Source: Grimontia indica (GTDB taxonomy: Bacteria; Pseudomonadota; Gammaproteobacteria; Enterobacterales; Vibrionaceae). Taken from it: a stretch of DNA of 64,000 bases. This document shows positions 51,336-60,601 of this stretch, one piece after another; position 1 is the first letter of the stretch; every line of letters begins with the position of its first letter. The translations under genes were made by a program, and so were the position numbers. Under the pieces are notes generated by a model that saw nothing but the letters and a program-made list of their open reading frames with translations, did not search any database and was not told where the DNA came from. The stretch is from the NCBI RefSeq assembly GCF_000333895.2, contig NZ_ANFM02000022.1, positions 106,047-170,046 of the forward strand, read 5' to 3'.

Positions 51336-52707
51336 GATTCTTATTCTGGCGATGTTCGGCAGTTTTATTGTGCTGCTGTTTATCGGTATTCCAGTAGCAT
51401 GGGTATTGGGCGGTGTGGGCGTGGCGTTTGCCTTCATTGGCTATTACAGCGATATCTACCTCGACACTTGGACAGGGTTGGATTTCACCACCCTTGGGCT
51501 TGTGGTTAACCGCCTCTACAAAATCATGGACAACTGGATATTGGTGGCCTTGCCGATGTTCATTTTCATGGGGAACATGCTGGATAAATCCGGTGTGGCG
51601 GATCGCTTGATGCATGCGATGCAGGCGCTGTTTGGCCGCGTACATGGCGGTTTGGCAATTACCGTGATGGCAATTGGTATCATCCTCGCTGCGTCGACAG
51701 GGATTATCGGTGCATCGGTGGTGTTGCTGGCGACCATGTCTCTGCCTGCCATGATGAAGCAGGGTTATAACCTTCCATTAGCACTGGGTACCGTCGCCTC
51801 TGCAGGCACACTCGGGATCTTACTGCCGCCTTCTATCATGCTGGTGATAATGGCGGATCAGCTGGGGCTTTCAGTGGGCGATCTCTTTATGGGTGCCATG
51901 TTCCCGGGCTTGATGCTGGGCGCGATTTATATTGTGTACCTGTTGATCATGGGCGTGGCGAAGTCAGATTCCTTGCCGTTACCGGAAGATGCCAAAGGCG
52001 TTGATTGGGCAGTCATCAAAGATGTAGCCAAAGCGATTGTGCCAACCTTCATGCTGATCATTGTGGTGTTAGGCTCTATCTTTGCGGGGATAGCGACACC
52101 AACGGAAGCTTCAGGTGTGGGTGCATTCGGTGCGATTTTGCTGGCGGTTTACTACAAACGTTTCTCGTTCGCGGTGCTGAAAGAAGTGCTGCTCGACAGC
52201 TACAAAACCACCGCTTATATCTTCGCGATATTTATTGGTGCGACCTGTTTTGCATTAGTGTTGCGTGAACTTGGCGGCGACGAGTTTATCGAAAGTGCCT
52301 TTGAAGCCTTGCCATTTGGTCCTTACGGCATTGTGGCTTTCATTCTGTTGGTGATTTTCCTGCTGGGTTTCTTCCTCGACTGGATTGAAATTACCCTGAT
52401 TGTGCTACCGCTGTTAGCACCTGTGGTGTTGGGATTGGATTTGAGCATTGGTGACTATCCGGGGCTGGATAATCCAGAGTTGGTTTGGTTTGTAATGCTG
52501 GTAGCGATGGCGTTGCAGACGAGCTTCTTAACGCCACCCGTCGGATTTGCTTTGTTCTACCTGAAAGGCGTATGTCCACCGGAAGTGAAACTGATGGATA
52601 TCTATAAGGGTGTGATTCCTTTCATTATCCTTCAGCTGCTGGCTTTGGTGATGCTGGTGTTTTGGCCGAACCTGGTACTCTGGCTACCGTCGATTGCTTA
52701 TGGTTAA
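51322..52707 (+). CDS. dctM: TRAP transporter large permease (DctM family)
   Basis: 461 residues, about 12-13 membrane segments. DctM motifs: MDNWILVALPMFIFMGNML, STGIIGASVVLLATMSLPAM, SAGTLGILLPPSIMLVIMAD and TSFLTPPVGFALFYLKGV. Sodium-driven uptake of an organic acid together with DctP and DctQ. Overlap with dctQ indicates coupling. Ends at a strong terminator. Confidence 0.94.
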   Translation: MEANEILILAMFGSFIVLLFIGIPVAWVLGGVGVAFAFIGYYSDIYLDTWTGLDFTTLGLVVNRLYKIMDNWILVALPMFIFMGNMLDKSGVADRLMHAMQALFGRVHGGLAITVMAIGIILAASTGIIGASVVLLATMSLPAMMKQGYNLPLALGTVASAGTLGILLPPSIMLVIMADQLGLSVGDLFMGAMFPGLMLGAIYIVYLLIMGVAKSDSLPLPEDAKGVDWAVIKDVAKAIVPTFMLIIVVLGSIFAGIATPTEASGVGAFGAILLAVYYKRFSFAVLKEVLLDSYKTTAYIFAIFIGATCFALVLRELGGDEFIESAFEALPFGPYGIVAFILLVIFLLGFFLDWIEITLIVLPLLAPVVLGLDLSIGDYPGLDNPELVWFVMLVAMALQTSFLTPPVGFALFYLKGVCPPEVKLMDIYKGVIPFIILQLLALVMLVFWPNLVLWLPSIAYG

Positions 52708-52748
52708 TCTGGGCTAACCAACACAGTTCAACAAATCCTTGCCACAAA

Positions 52749-52778
52749 GAAAAAGCCGACTTTTCAGTCGGCTTTTTA
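52749..52778. terminator. Terminator after dctPQM
   Basis: AAAAGCCGAC (52751-52760), TTTTCA loop, GTCGGCTTTT (52767-52776). Serves dctM and the convergent Lon-like gene. Confidence 0.92.
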
Positions 52779-52795
52779 CTCATTATCTCATGCGA

Positions 52796-55171
52796 TTAGG
52801 CTTTTGAACTTTTCTTTCTGAGTGCATCCAGCTTTTCCGCGGCTTTATGCATTACAGTATCCGGCTTGAACTTGCCTTTGCTGTCTGGCTTACCTGCGGA
52901 TATGCCGGTGAACAGTTCGATGGCTTCGCTCACATGATCAATCGCGTAGATGTGGAATTTCCCTTTTTCTACAGCATGGATGATGTCTTTACGCAGCATC
53001 AGGTTATGCACGTTAGAGCGCGGGATAATCACCCCTTGCGTCGATTTCGGTCCCTTGATGGTACAAACATCGAAGAAGCCTTCGATTTTCTCGTTAACAC
53101 CACCAATCGGCTGAGCCTGGCCAAACTGGTTCATCGAACCCGTGATAGACAAATCCTGACGCAGCGGTACACCTGAAATTGCAGACACAATGGCACAGAA
53201 CTCCGCCATAGAAGCGCTATCGCCATCTACTCCACCGTAAGACTGCTCGAACGTAATGCGTGTGGTCAGTGGGATTTTTGCTTGCTTACCAAGCAAAGAT
53301 GACAGGTAGGCAGTCAGAATCATCACACCTTTTGAGTGAATACTGCCACCCAGCTCAACGCTGCGCTCGATATCCAGCACCGCACCATCACCAAACGAAG
53401 TTGTTGCAGTGATTCTGTTAGGTGCTCCAAAGCTGAAGTCGTTGGTTGCCAGCACAGACAATGCATTCACCTGACCGACGGCTTTGCCTTTGGTGTCAAT
53501 CAACGTGGTGCCTGTGGTGAAGCCTTCCATCACGTGGTCACGCAATCGGCTAACGCGCATATCGCGGCTCGCCAGTGCCTTTTCGACGTGGGATGCACGG
53601 ATGATGTTGGCATTGCTGACTTTGGCCTGATAGTTGGATTCGCGCAGCAGGTTGGCAATGTCAGCAGAGTGCAGGGAAAGCTTATCCTGATCGCCGGACT
53701 GACGGCTGCTGTGCTCAATGATCCGGCCAATAGCACCTGGGTCGCAATGCAGCAGATTGTTGTCATGACAAATGCTGGAAATGAACATGGCGTACTTCAT
53801 TTCGCTATCTTCATTGCGCGGCATGTCATCTTCGAAATCGGCGGTTACCCTGAACAGCTCGCTGAACTCTGCATCATAGTGTTGCAGCAGTTTGTAGGTG
53901 TGATAGTCACCAAACAGGATGATTTTCACATCCAATGGAACTGGCTCTGGCTCAAGCGAGATAGTGCCGCTGAGAGTGACTTCGCGTTCGAGTGAACTCA
54001 GCGAAGCTTTACGCGAGCTCAGTGCGCGCTTCAATCCGTCCCAAACGTAAGGGCGCTCAAGAACTTTCACCGCATCAATCAGCAGCACACCACCGTTTGC
54101 GCGATGGATGCTGCCCGGGCGGATCAGCGAGAAGTCAGTGAACACCGTGCCTTTGTAGGTGGCGTTTTCTACGTAGCCGAAAATATTGTGGTACGTCGGG
54201 CTATCTTCCACGATCACCGGTGGCACTTCTTCTTCCTGCGCGACCAACACATTAACCTGATAGCGACGCGGCAATTTCTTATCCAGCGCGGCATAGGCGA
54301 GGGCGGCTTGCTCTTCGCTTTCCTGCAGGAAGATATCGAGGTTTTCCAGCACATCGCCCTGCATTTCTTTCAGGTATTTCTTCACCTGAGGCAGGTCAGA
54401 ATAGGACTCGATCAGCTTCACCATGTGATGGGAAATGGCTTCGGTAGCAATTTCTTCATCCAGCTTTTGCTGTTTCTCAGCGTAGGTTTCTTCCCATTCG
54501 GTCAGCTTACGCACCAATCCGCGGAGCTGGATTTCCAAATCGCGAATGGCCTGATCGAAATGCTCCTGTTCTTTCTGAGAAAGAGCGTCGAAGGTTTCTT
54601 CGGTGTGCGGCTCTTCGCCATTCAGGGCAATGAACTGATAGTCGCCAGAGGTGGTGATGGAAAGACTCACACTCTGCAGTTTGGCTTCCTGACTGAGCTC
54701 TCCCAAGGCACCTTCCTGCATCTCTGTCAGGCGGTTTTTGAGTGCATCAGCGCGGGAGTAATACATTTCGTTGTCAAAGGCGAGCTGCAGGGACTTCCCC
54801 AGACGTCCCATCATTTTCTCAAGATCTTTTTTCAGCTTGAGACCGCGGCCAGCTGGCATTTGCAGCACTTTCGGTACGCGGGAGTCCTGGAAGTTGGCGA
54901 CATAACACCAGTCATAAACCGGATGGGTATATTGCCAATGGCGGCTGAGATAGCGCATCACCATGGTGCGCTTGCCAAGACCGTTCTGGCCGACTGCGTA
55001 AATGTTGTAGCCTTTTTCCTTGATTGACATCGCAAACTCAACGGCCTGACGAGCGCGATCCTGCCCCACGATCTCTTCGAGTGGTTCAAGATGCTTGGTA
55101 GATGAAACGTCGAGTTTGGTCAGTTGTGAAGTGCGATAGAGCATGTCACTGGTTAATGGCTGATGTGGCAT
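52796..55171 (-). CDS. Lon-like ATP-dependent protease (YcbZ/LonH type)
   Basis: 791 residues. N-terminal AAA-type Walker A-like VGQNGLGKRT (about 60-69), a long coiled-coil insert (about 180-270), Walker B-like segment GGVLLIDAV, and a C-terminal Lon S16 protease domain. The catalytic dyad is Ser at about 652 (DGDSAS) and Lys at about 695 (NEKIEG); their 43-residue spacing equals that of Lon. No N-terminal substrate domain of classical Lon, so it belongs to the YcbZ/LonH group. Single-gene unit. Confidence 0.9.
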   Translation of the reverse strand: MPHQPLTSDMLYRTSQLTKLDVSSTKHLEPLEEIVGQDRARQAVEFAMSIKEKGYNIYAVGQNGLGKRTMVMRYLSRHWQYTHPVYDWCYVANFQDSRVPKVLQMPAGRGLKLKKDLEKMMGRLGKSLQLAFDNEMYYSRADALKNRLTEMQEGALGELSQEAKLQSVSLSITTSGDYQFIALNGEEPHTEETFDALSQKEQEHFDQAIRDLEIQLRGLVRKLTEWEETYAEKQQKLDEEIATEAISHHMVKLIESYSDLPQVKKYLKEMQGDVLENLDIFLQESEEQAALAYAALDKKLPRRYQVNVLVAQEEEVPPVIVEDSPTYHNIFGYVENATYKGTVFTDFSLIRPGSIHRANGGVLLIDAVKVLERPYVWDGLKRALSSRKASLSSLEREVTLSGTISLEPEPVPLDVKIILFGDYHTYKLLQHYDAEFSELFRVTADFEDDMPRNEDSEMKYAMFISSICHDNNLLHCDPGAIGRIIEHSSRQSGDQDKLSLHSADIANLLRESNYQAKVSNANIIRASHVEKALASRDMRVSRLRDHVMEGFTTGTTLIDTKGKAVGQVNALSVLATNDFSFGAPNRITATTSFGDGAVLDIERSVELGGSIHSKGVMILTAYLSSLLGKQAKIPLTTRITFEQSYGGVDGDSASMAEFCAIVSAISGVPLRQDLSITGSMNQFGQAQPIGGVNEKIEGFFDVCTIKGPKSTQGVIIPRSNVHNLMLRKDIIHAVEKGKFHIYAIDHVSEAIELFTGISAGKPDSKGKFKPDTVMHKAAEKLDALRKKSSKA

Positions 55172-55350
55172 AGCGCTCTCCTTTCACTGTGTTTCTCATA
55201 AAACTCAGTGTAGCGCCGTTAACTTACTGATTTTGAGCTAAAGAATCGCAGACGTGTTGGCAATGTGGACTGGCGCACTTTATTCACTGGTTTATGGTGA
55301 ACAAGTGCGCAAAAAGTAGTCGATATGGTTCAGCTTTTGGGAGCGAGGAA

Positions 55351-56118
55351 TCAGTGTGCTGTCCAACCGCCGTCGATGGTAATGGCCTGTGCCGTGATGT
55401 TCTTCGCAGCAGGAGAGCAGAGAAAAAGGGCGGTTTCGGCCAGTTCACTCAGATCAATGAAAGCTTTTTTGGGCATCGGTTTAAGCATAATCGTGTTGAT
55501 CACTTCTTCTTCCGTGATGCCGTGATTCTGCGCCTGTGCCGTGATTTGATTTTCCACCAGCGGTGTTTTTACGTAGGAAGGGCAAAGTGTGTTGATGGTG
55601 ACATCATGCTCTGCACTTTCCAGCGCGATGGTCTTGGAAAAGCCCAGCAAGCCATGTTTCGCTGACACGTAGGCGGACTTATACGGCGAGGCGACAAGGC
55701 TGTGAATGGAGCCAACATTGATGATTCGCCCAAAGTTGCGTTCGTACATGGAAGGGAGAAAGGCTTTGGTCAGCATGGCTGGGCCGCATAGCAAAATGTC
55801 GATGATAAGACGCCATTTGTCCTCGGGGAATTGCTCGAGGGCAGAGACAAATTGTATGCCTGCATTGTTAACGAGAACATCGACAGGGGCATCAACACGA
55901 GAAGGCGCAGAGGTCAATTGTTCGGAGTTAGTGACATCCAGTTCTACGCCCCGAACATCCACATCGAATTGGCTTTTCAATTTACTGACGGCGTTATCCA
56001 GCGCTTCTGCATTGATATCTGAAAGGGTGATCTTGTGACCCGCCTGCGCAAAACCCTGCGCCATGCCAAAGCCAATTCCACTTGCACCACCGGTAATAAA
56101 TACATGTTTTGCCGTCAT
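55351..56118 (-). CDS. bdhA: 3-hydroxybutyrate dehydrogenase (SDR)
   Basis: 255 residues. Cofactor loop ITGGASGIGFGMA, NNAGIQFVSALE, catalytic Ser in INVGSIHSLVASP and YVSAKHGLLGFSK (Y-x3-K). The segments INTLCPSYVKTPLVENQI and HGITEEEVINTIMLKPMP are characteristic of D-3-hydroxybutyrate dehydrogenases. It interconverts 3-hydroxybutyrate and acetoacetate with NAD. No PHB genes are adjacent in this window. Confidence 0.92.
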   Translation of the reverse strand: MTAKHVFITGGASGIGFGMAQGFAQAGHKITLSDINAEALDNAVSKLKSQFDVDVRGVELDVTNSEQLTSAPSRVDAPVDVLVNNAGIQFVSALEQFPEDKWRLIIDILLCGPAMLTKAFLPSMYERNFGRIINVGSIHSLVASPYKSAYVSAKHGLLGFSKTIALESAEHDVTINTLCPSYVKTPLVENQITAQAQNHGITEEEVINTIMLKPMPKKAFIDLSELAETALFLCSPAAKNITAQAITIDGGWTAH

Positions 56119-56212
56119 TTCCGTTCTCCCTAACGTTGGCTGGTTTATCCAACGTTAAGGGTAGTTAAAAATTCAGGCAATCCGTAGTAGTACGCAATTG
56201 CGGTGTTTAATC

Positions 56213-57136
56213 TCAGGATTTAGATGGTTTTAATTTGCTGGCAACACTGAAAAGTCCAACGATAATCAGCCCTGCAACCAATCCAATCAAACCATTGAGT
56301 AGAGTTGGTACCAGCGCAGAAATCACCGTGCCCACTGTCGGTATCAGCGCTGTTTCCTGTGCGGCGTCTGTAATGAGTTCAGATAGCACATGAACGCCGT
56401 GGGTGAGGATGCCACCGCCCACCAAGAACATCGCGATGGTGCCGACAATAGACAGCCCTTTCATCAGGTAGGGCGCAAAAGAGAGCAGACCGCGGCCTAC
56501 GGCTTGTTTGATACTGCCTGCTTTTTGGCTGAGATAAAGTCCGGCATCATCGATTTTGACAATCACTGCGACCAAACCATAAACGCCTATCGTCATCAAA
56601 AACGCGATGCCGAATAGGGTGACAACTTGGGTGAGGAAGGTGGCTTCTGACACGACACCTAGCGTGATGACAATGATTTCAGCAGAGAGGATAAAGTCAG
56701 TCCGTATCGCGCCTTTAATCTTTTGCGCTTCGTATTCTGCGGCGTCCAGCGTAGCGGTATTGAAGTCCTGCGCTTCACCGGCAGGGTGGTTTTCTTTTTT
56801 GTGAAAGAAGGTATGCAGTACTTTCTCAGCACCTTCGTAACAAAGGAAAAGACCGCCGAGCATAAGAAGGGGGGTGATCAGCCAAGGTGCAATAGCACTA
56901 ATAGCGAGGGCCGCGGGAACGAGTATGAGTTTGTTGAGGAAAGACCCTTTGGCAACGGCCCAGACGACGGGTAACTCCCTGTCGGCCTTGACTCCGGAAA
57001 CTTGTTCGGCATTCAGGGCAAGATCATCTCCCAATACACCGGCAGTTTTCTTCGCGGCGATTTTACTCATGACAGAGACGTCATCCAGAATCGTGGCAAT
57101 GTCATCAAGCAGTGTAAGAAGGCTGGCTCCTGCCAT
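56213..57136 (-). CDS. yedI: DUF808 (YedI-like) inner-membrane protein
   Basis: 307 residues from ATG 57136 (GAGGA 6 bases upstream; an ATG two codons earlier sits on the ribosome site). Starts [20 protein letters not shown], then [22 protein letters not shown], both hallmarks of DUF808. Several membrane helices follow ([50 protein letters not shown]). Role unknown in the family. Downstream of ltaE but behind its terminator. Confidence 0.9.
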   Translation of the reverse strand: MAGASLLTLLDDIATILDDVSVMSKIAAKKTAGVLGDDLALNAEQVSGVKADRELPVVWAVAKGSFLNKLILVPAALAISAIAPWLITPLLMLGGLFLCYEGAEKVLHTFFHKKENHPAGEAQDFNTATLDAAEYEAQKIKGAIRTDFILSAEIIVITLGVVSEATFLTQVVTLFGIAFLMTIGVYGLVAVIVKIDDAGLYLSQKAGSIKQAVGRGLLSFAPYLMKGLSIVGTIAMFLVGGGILTHGVHVLSELITDAAQETALIPTVGTVISALVPTLLNGLIGLVAGLIIVGLFSVASKLKPSKS

Positions 57137-57161
57137 GGTCATTCCTCTTTTATCTATACAA

Positions 57162-57188
57162 AAAGAGGCGGAAAACCGCCTCTTTCTT
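57162..57188 (-). terminator. Terminator after ltaE
   Basis: AAAGAGGCGG (57162-57171), AAAA, CCGCCTCTTT (57176-57185). On the minus strand it is followed by T5G, closing the threonine aldolase gene before the DUF808 gene. Confidence 0.88.
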
Positions 57189-57205
57189 CGTTAATTCAAA
57201 AACGC

Positions 57206-58216
57206 TTAGAGCTGTTTTTCTATGGCTGCGAGCAGCGTATCTATGTCAGATTTTGTCACGTCTTTGTGAGTCACAAATCGCATCGCCTTGTGAGAAGGCG
57301 AGAACAGAATCCCCTGTTCTTTCAACGCCGAAGCAATCGCGTGAATGTCGATATGCGTTGCAACGTCAGCGTAAACAATGTTGGTTTGAACCGGGTAGAT
57401 AAAGGTATTGAATCCCGGAATCGCACCGAGATTTTCAGACAGATAACGGGCGTTGTCGTGATCATCTTTGAGACGTTCGACATTTTCAGTCAGGGCAATC
57501 TTACCCGCAGCTGCCAAAATACCAGCCTGACGCATGCCACCACCGACCATTTTACGCAGTCGACGTGCACGCTGAATGTAGTCAGCATCGCCCAATAACA
57601 GCGAGCCAATTGGCGCACCCAGACCTTTTGACAAACAAATGGTCATGGAGTCGAAGTGCTGGCTGATTTCTTTGATGTCTACGCCCAATGCCACGGATGC
57701 GTTGTAAACACGTGCGCCGTCCAAATGAAGTTTCAGATTATGTTGATTTACGAAATCCCGGGCTTTCACCAGGTATTCCAAAGGCAGTACTTTCCCGCCG
57801 ATAGTATTTTCTAAGCTAAGGAGCTTGGTGCGCGCAAAATGAGAGTCATCTGGCTTCACCGCTGCCGCGAGCTTTTCAAAGCACAGGGTTCCGTCTTTGT
57901 TGTTTTCGATGGGTTGAGGTTGAACAGAGCCAAGAACCGCTGCGCCGCCTGCCTCATACTTGTAATTGTGCGCTTGTTGACCGCACAAATATTCGTCACC
58001 ACGGTCACAATGTGCCAGAATACCCAGCAAGTTTGCTTGGGTGCCTGATGAGGTAAATACCGCTGCCTCAAAACCGTGGCGCTCAGCAGCCCACTGCTCC
58101 AGTTCATTGACCGTTGGGTCGTCACCATATACGTCATCACCCACGGGCGCATTAGCCATGGCTTCGCGCATTTTTTGATCCGGCTGTGTCACTGTGTCTG
58201 AGCGAAAATCAATCAT
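57206..58216 (-). CDS. ltaE: Low-specificity L-threonine aldolase
   Basis: 336 residues, usual LtaE length. Fold-type I PLP enzyme: MIDFRSDTVTQPDQKMREAM, GDDVYGDDPTVNELE, LENTIGGKVLPL, LHLDGARVYNASVALG, and the PLP lysine in CLSKGLGAPIGS. It cleaves L-threonine and L-allo-threonine to glycine and acetaldehyde. Divergent from the TauE-type permease gene at 58356. Confidence 0.95.
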   Translation of the reverse strand: MIDFRSDTVTQPDQKMREAMANAPVGDDVYGDDPTVNELEQWAAERHGFEAAVFTSSGTQANLLGILAHCDRGDEYLCGQQAHNYKYEAGGAAVLGSVQPQPIENNKDGTLCFEKLAAAVKPDDSHFARTKLLSLENTIGGKVLPLEYLVKARDFVNQHNLKLHLDGARVYNASVALGVDIKEISQHFDSMTICLSKGLGAPIGSLLLGDADYIQRARRLRKMVGGGMRQAGILAAAGKIALTENVERLKDDHDNARYLSENLGAIPGFNTFIYPVQTNIVYADVATHIDIHAIASALKEQGILFSPSHKAMRFVTHKDVTKSDIDTLLAAIEKQL

Positions 58217-58355
58217 TCTTATCTGTCCTGATTACAACTATGATCGAGTAAGCAGATTACTCCTGATTGAAGAAAAAGTAATTACAAAACATTGGAATCA
58301 TCCCACTCGTCTATATCTTGAGCCACGGAATGGGCGACGGTAAAACAAGGAAATT

Positions 58356-59093
58356 ATGCCCATGGAATGGTCTTGGCTGTTCATCTCTTTAGCTTGTCTG
58401 GTCACGGGTTTTTCCAAATTCTCCGTTGGTGGATTAGGGCTGGTTATTCTCCCGTTGATGATGCTCGCTTTCCCGGGTCCAGAGGCGTTAGGTGTCATTG
58501 TCCCGCTATACCTACTTACCGACTTCATCGCCGTCCTGACTTATCGGAAAAACATTAATTGGTCTGTTTTAGCAAGACTAATCCCTTTTGGTGCAGTCGG
58601 TGTGGCATTAGGCACCGTTGTGCTTGGTAACATTGACGCGCGAACCTTTATGACAGTACTGGGGCTGCTTATTTTCGCGTTGCTGGGGCTTTCGATTTGG
58701 TTGGACTATCGTCCGCTTCCTATTTTTACCAACCGTTACGCAGCAAGTGTAGCTGGGATGCTATGTGGTTTTGTTGGGGTGTTAGCCAACGCGGCAGGGC
58801 CGTTGATGGGATTGTTTCTTCTTGAACAGAAAATGGAGAAGTCTGCTTATGTGGCAACCCGTGTTTGGGCCTTCATGACACTAAATATTATGAAGCTGGT
58901 GGGCTTGGTGTACTTGGGCTTAGTCAATGCGGAGACGTTACAGGGGAGCGCAGTTGGCTTACCTGCTCTGTTCATTGGTATGTTCTTTGGCTATAAATTC
59001 TTTGCCCGTATCTCGCCAGAACAACTGAAAATGATTGTCCGGGGAGCGATTTCGCTAAGTGCTGCACATATGCTGTTTTTCAAATCGAATTGA
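58356..59093 (+). CDS. TauE/SafE-family membrane permease
   Basis: 245 residues, eight predicted membrane segments with the family internal repeat (GFSKFSVGGLGLVILPLMML and GMLCGFVGVLANAAGPLMGL). TauE/SafE proteins move sulfite, organosulfonates or other small anions across the inner membrane. AAGGAA 4 bases before ATG 58356. Single-gene unit closed by a bidirectional terminator. Substrate unknown. Confidence 0.88.
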   Translation: MPMEWSWLFISLACLVTGFSKFSVGGLGLVILPLMMLAFPGPEALGVIVPLYLLTDFIAVLTYRKNINWSVLARLIPFGAVGVALGTVVLGNIDARTFMTVLGLLIFALLGLSIWLDYRPLPIFTNRYAASVAGMLCGFVGVLANAAGPLMGLFLLEQKMEKSAYVATRVWAFMTLNIMKLVGLVYLGLVNAETLQGSAVGLPALFIGMFFGYKFFARISPEQLKMIVRGAISLSAAHMLFFKSN

Positions 59094-59108
59094 ATACAGT
59101 AACAAAGC

Positions 59109-59142
59109 AGAAAGCCGCGGCAATGACCGCGGCTTTCTTATT
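59109..59142. terminator. Bidirectional terminator, TauE-type gene / potD
   Basis: AGAAAGCCGCGG-CAATGA-CCGCGGCTTTCT (59109-59138) then TATTT. Perfect 12-bp stem between convergent genes. Confidence 0.92.
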
Positions 59143-59156
59143 TCACGAAAAGCGAA

Positions 59157-60200
59157 TTAGCTTTTTAGCAGTTGCCAGTAACGGTTGTAGATGCTGACAG
59201 CTTCACCCACATCGTTGGTGAATTCGCCTTTTTCAACATCTTCGTCTGATGGGAAAATCACGTTGTTCTCGGTGTATTCCGCAGACAGTTTTTCTTTCGC
59301 ACGCTTGCTTGGTGCTGGGTAACCCAGCTCTTCGACCATCGCTGCTTGGTTTTCAGGGCGGTACAGGAAGTCGATGAACTTATGTGCCAGGTCGATCTTC
59401 TCAGCGCCCTTTGGAATGATGAAGTTATCCATCCACAGGATTGAACCTTCGTCGGGGTACACAAACTCGATGTTCTCCATCTCAGCTTGTGCCAGGTATG
59501 CGTTACCGTTCCACTGTTGACCGATACCGACTTCGCCAGTTACAAACGGTACGTGCGGCGCATCTGAGTTGTAAACCACGACATTTGGACGCAGATCTTT
59601 CAGCATTTCATACGCTTCTTTGATCTCGTCTTCGTTGGTGGTGTTGATACTGTAGCCTTTGGCTTTCAGTGCCATGCCGAAAACATCTCGCACGTCGTCG
59701 AGCAGCATGATTTGGCCTGCGAACTCGTCGTTCCACAGATCAGCCCATTTAGTGACATTGCTGCCATCAACGATGTCGCCGTTGTAACTGATAGCCGTCA
59801 CGCCCCAGATGTAAGGCAGGGAGTAGTCATTGTTTTTGTCGAATGGTTGACCCATCAGACCAGGAATAATGTCCTTAACATGTGGGATTTTCGATTTATC
59901 GATTTTCGCCAACATGCCTTCGTCGCTCATGCGCTGGATAAAGTATGTCGATGCAAACGCAAGGTCATAGCCTTTTCCATCAAGCAACTTCAGCTTGGTA
60001 TACATGGATTCATTGTTTTCAAACGTTGAATAGTTAACTGAAACATCGTACTCCTTTTCAAACGCCTTAATCACACCCATTGGCATGTACTCGGCCCAGT
60101 TGTAGATATTCAGTACTTCATTGTTTGCAGAAACGTTGAAAGAAACTGTTGCGGTAAGTGCGATGCTTGCCGCTTTCACCCCTTTAAGATATTGGTTCAT
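59157..60200 (-). CDS. potD: Spermidine/putrescine-binding periplasmic protein (PotD-like)
   Basis: 347 residues. Signal peptide MNQYLKGVKAASIALTATVS then FNVSAN. PotD core: LNIYNWAEYMPMGVIKAFEK, STFENNESMYTKLKLL, LAFASTYFIQRM, LPYIWGVTAISYN and SILWMDNFIIPKGA, with aromatic and acidic residues that bind polyamines. No PotABC genes follow, so it is an orphan binding protein here, pairing with a transporter elsewhere or acting as a sensor as NspS does in Vibrio cholerae. Divergent from a PuuB-type oxidase. Confidence 0.92.
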   Translation of the reverse strand: MNQYLKGVKAASIALTATVSFNVSANNEVLNIYNWAEYMPMGVIKAFEKEYDVSVNYSTFENNESMYTKLKLLDGKGYDLAFASTYFIQRMSDEGMLAKIDKSKIPHVKDIIPGLMGQPFDKNNDYSLPYIWGVTAISYNGDIVDGSNVTKWADLWNDEFAGQIMLLDDVRDVFGMALKAKGYSINTTNEDEIKEAYEMLKDLRPNVVVYNSDAPHVPFVTGEVGIGQQWNGNAYLAQAEMENIEFVYPDEGSILWMDNFIIPKGAEKIDLAHKFIDFLYRPENQAAMVEELGYPAPSKRAKEKLSAEYTENNVIFPSDEDVEKGEFTNDVGEAVSIYNRYWQLLKS

Positions 60201-60601
60201 TTGGTTTTATCCTTAAGTGGCATACCCAAACTACCTTAAGGCACAGGCAGATTTCCTTCCTCTCGCCTACGTGTCTTGCTTATAGCGTGATGGGGAGTAG
60301 AACCATTTACTCGCCTTCCACCATGCCCCTCGCAAAACCTGTCTTTTCGCTGAAAAAGCGCCTTGAGGTAGTTTGGGTAAATACCAAGCTGAAAAATGAA
60401 CGCGCATCATCAAAACATTTGTCCCCTCTGTCAATGAGAATCCCTTTGAAAAGGTAACAATTTGTGCGCCGCGCACAGCATCAACGAACGCGGTTATTTT
60501 TGAGCTTGGTGAAGGGGCAAGAATCCCTTGCTTGGAATGTGGCTTAGTGCGAATATTCGCCATCTTTTTAATTAACCCTTTTATCAGGATTTAGTCGCGA
60601 A
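60201..60601. promoter_or_regulatory. Divergent potD/puuB region with long inverted repeat
   Basis: 401 bases without a gene. TACCCAAACTACCTTAAGGC (60223-60242) and GCCTTGAGGTAGTTTGGGTA (60360-60379) are complementary with one mismatch and bound a 157-bp segment. The left arm lies 22 bases before the potD start, so the element is in or over its leader and promoter. The segment may be a small mobile repeat. Confidence 0.6.

Noticed and set aside
54104..55027. Long plus-strand frame of 307 codons opposite the Lon-like protease
   Set aside because: Lies fully antisense to a clear Lon-like gene with intact catalytic residues; no ribosome site, composition rich in His/Phe/Gln typical of shadow frames.
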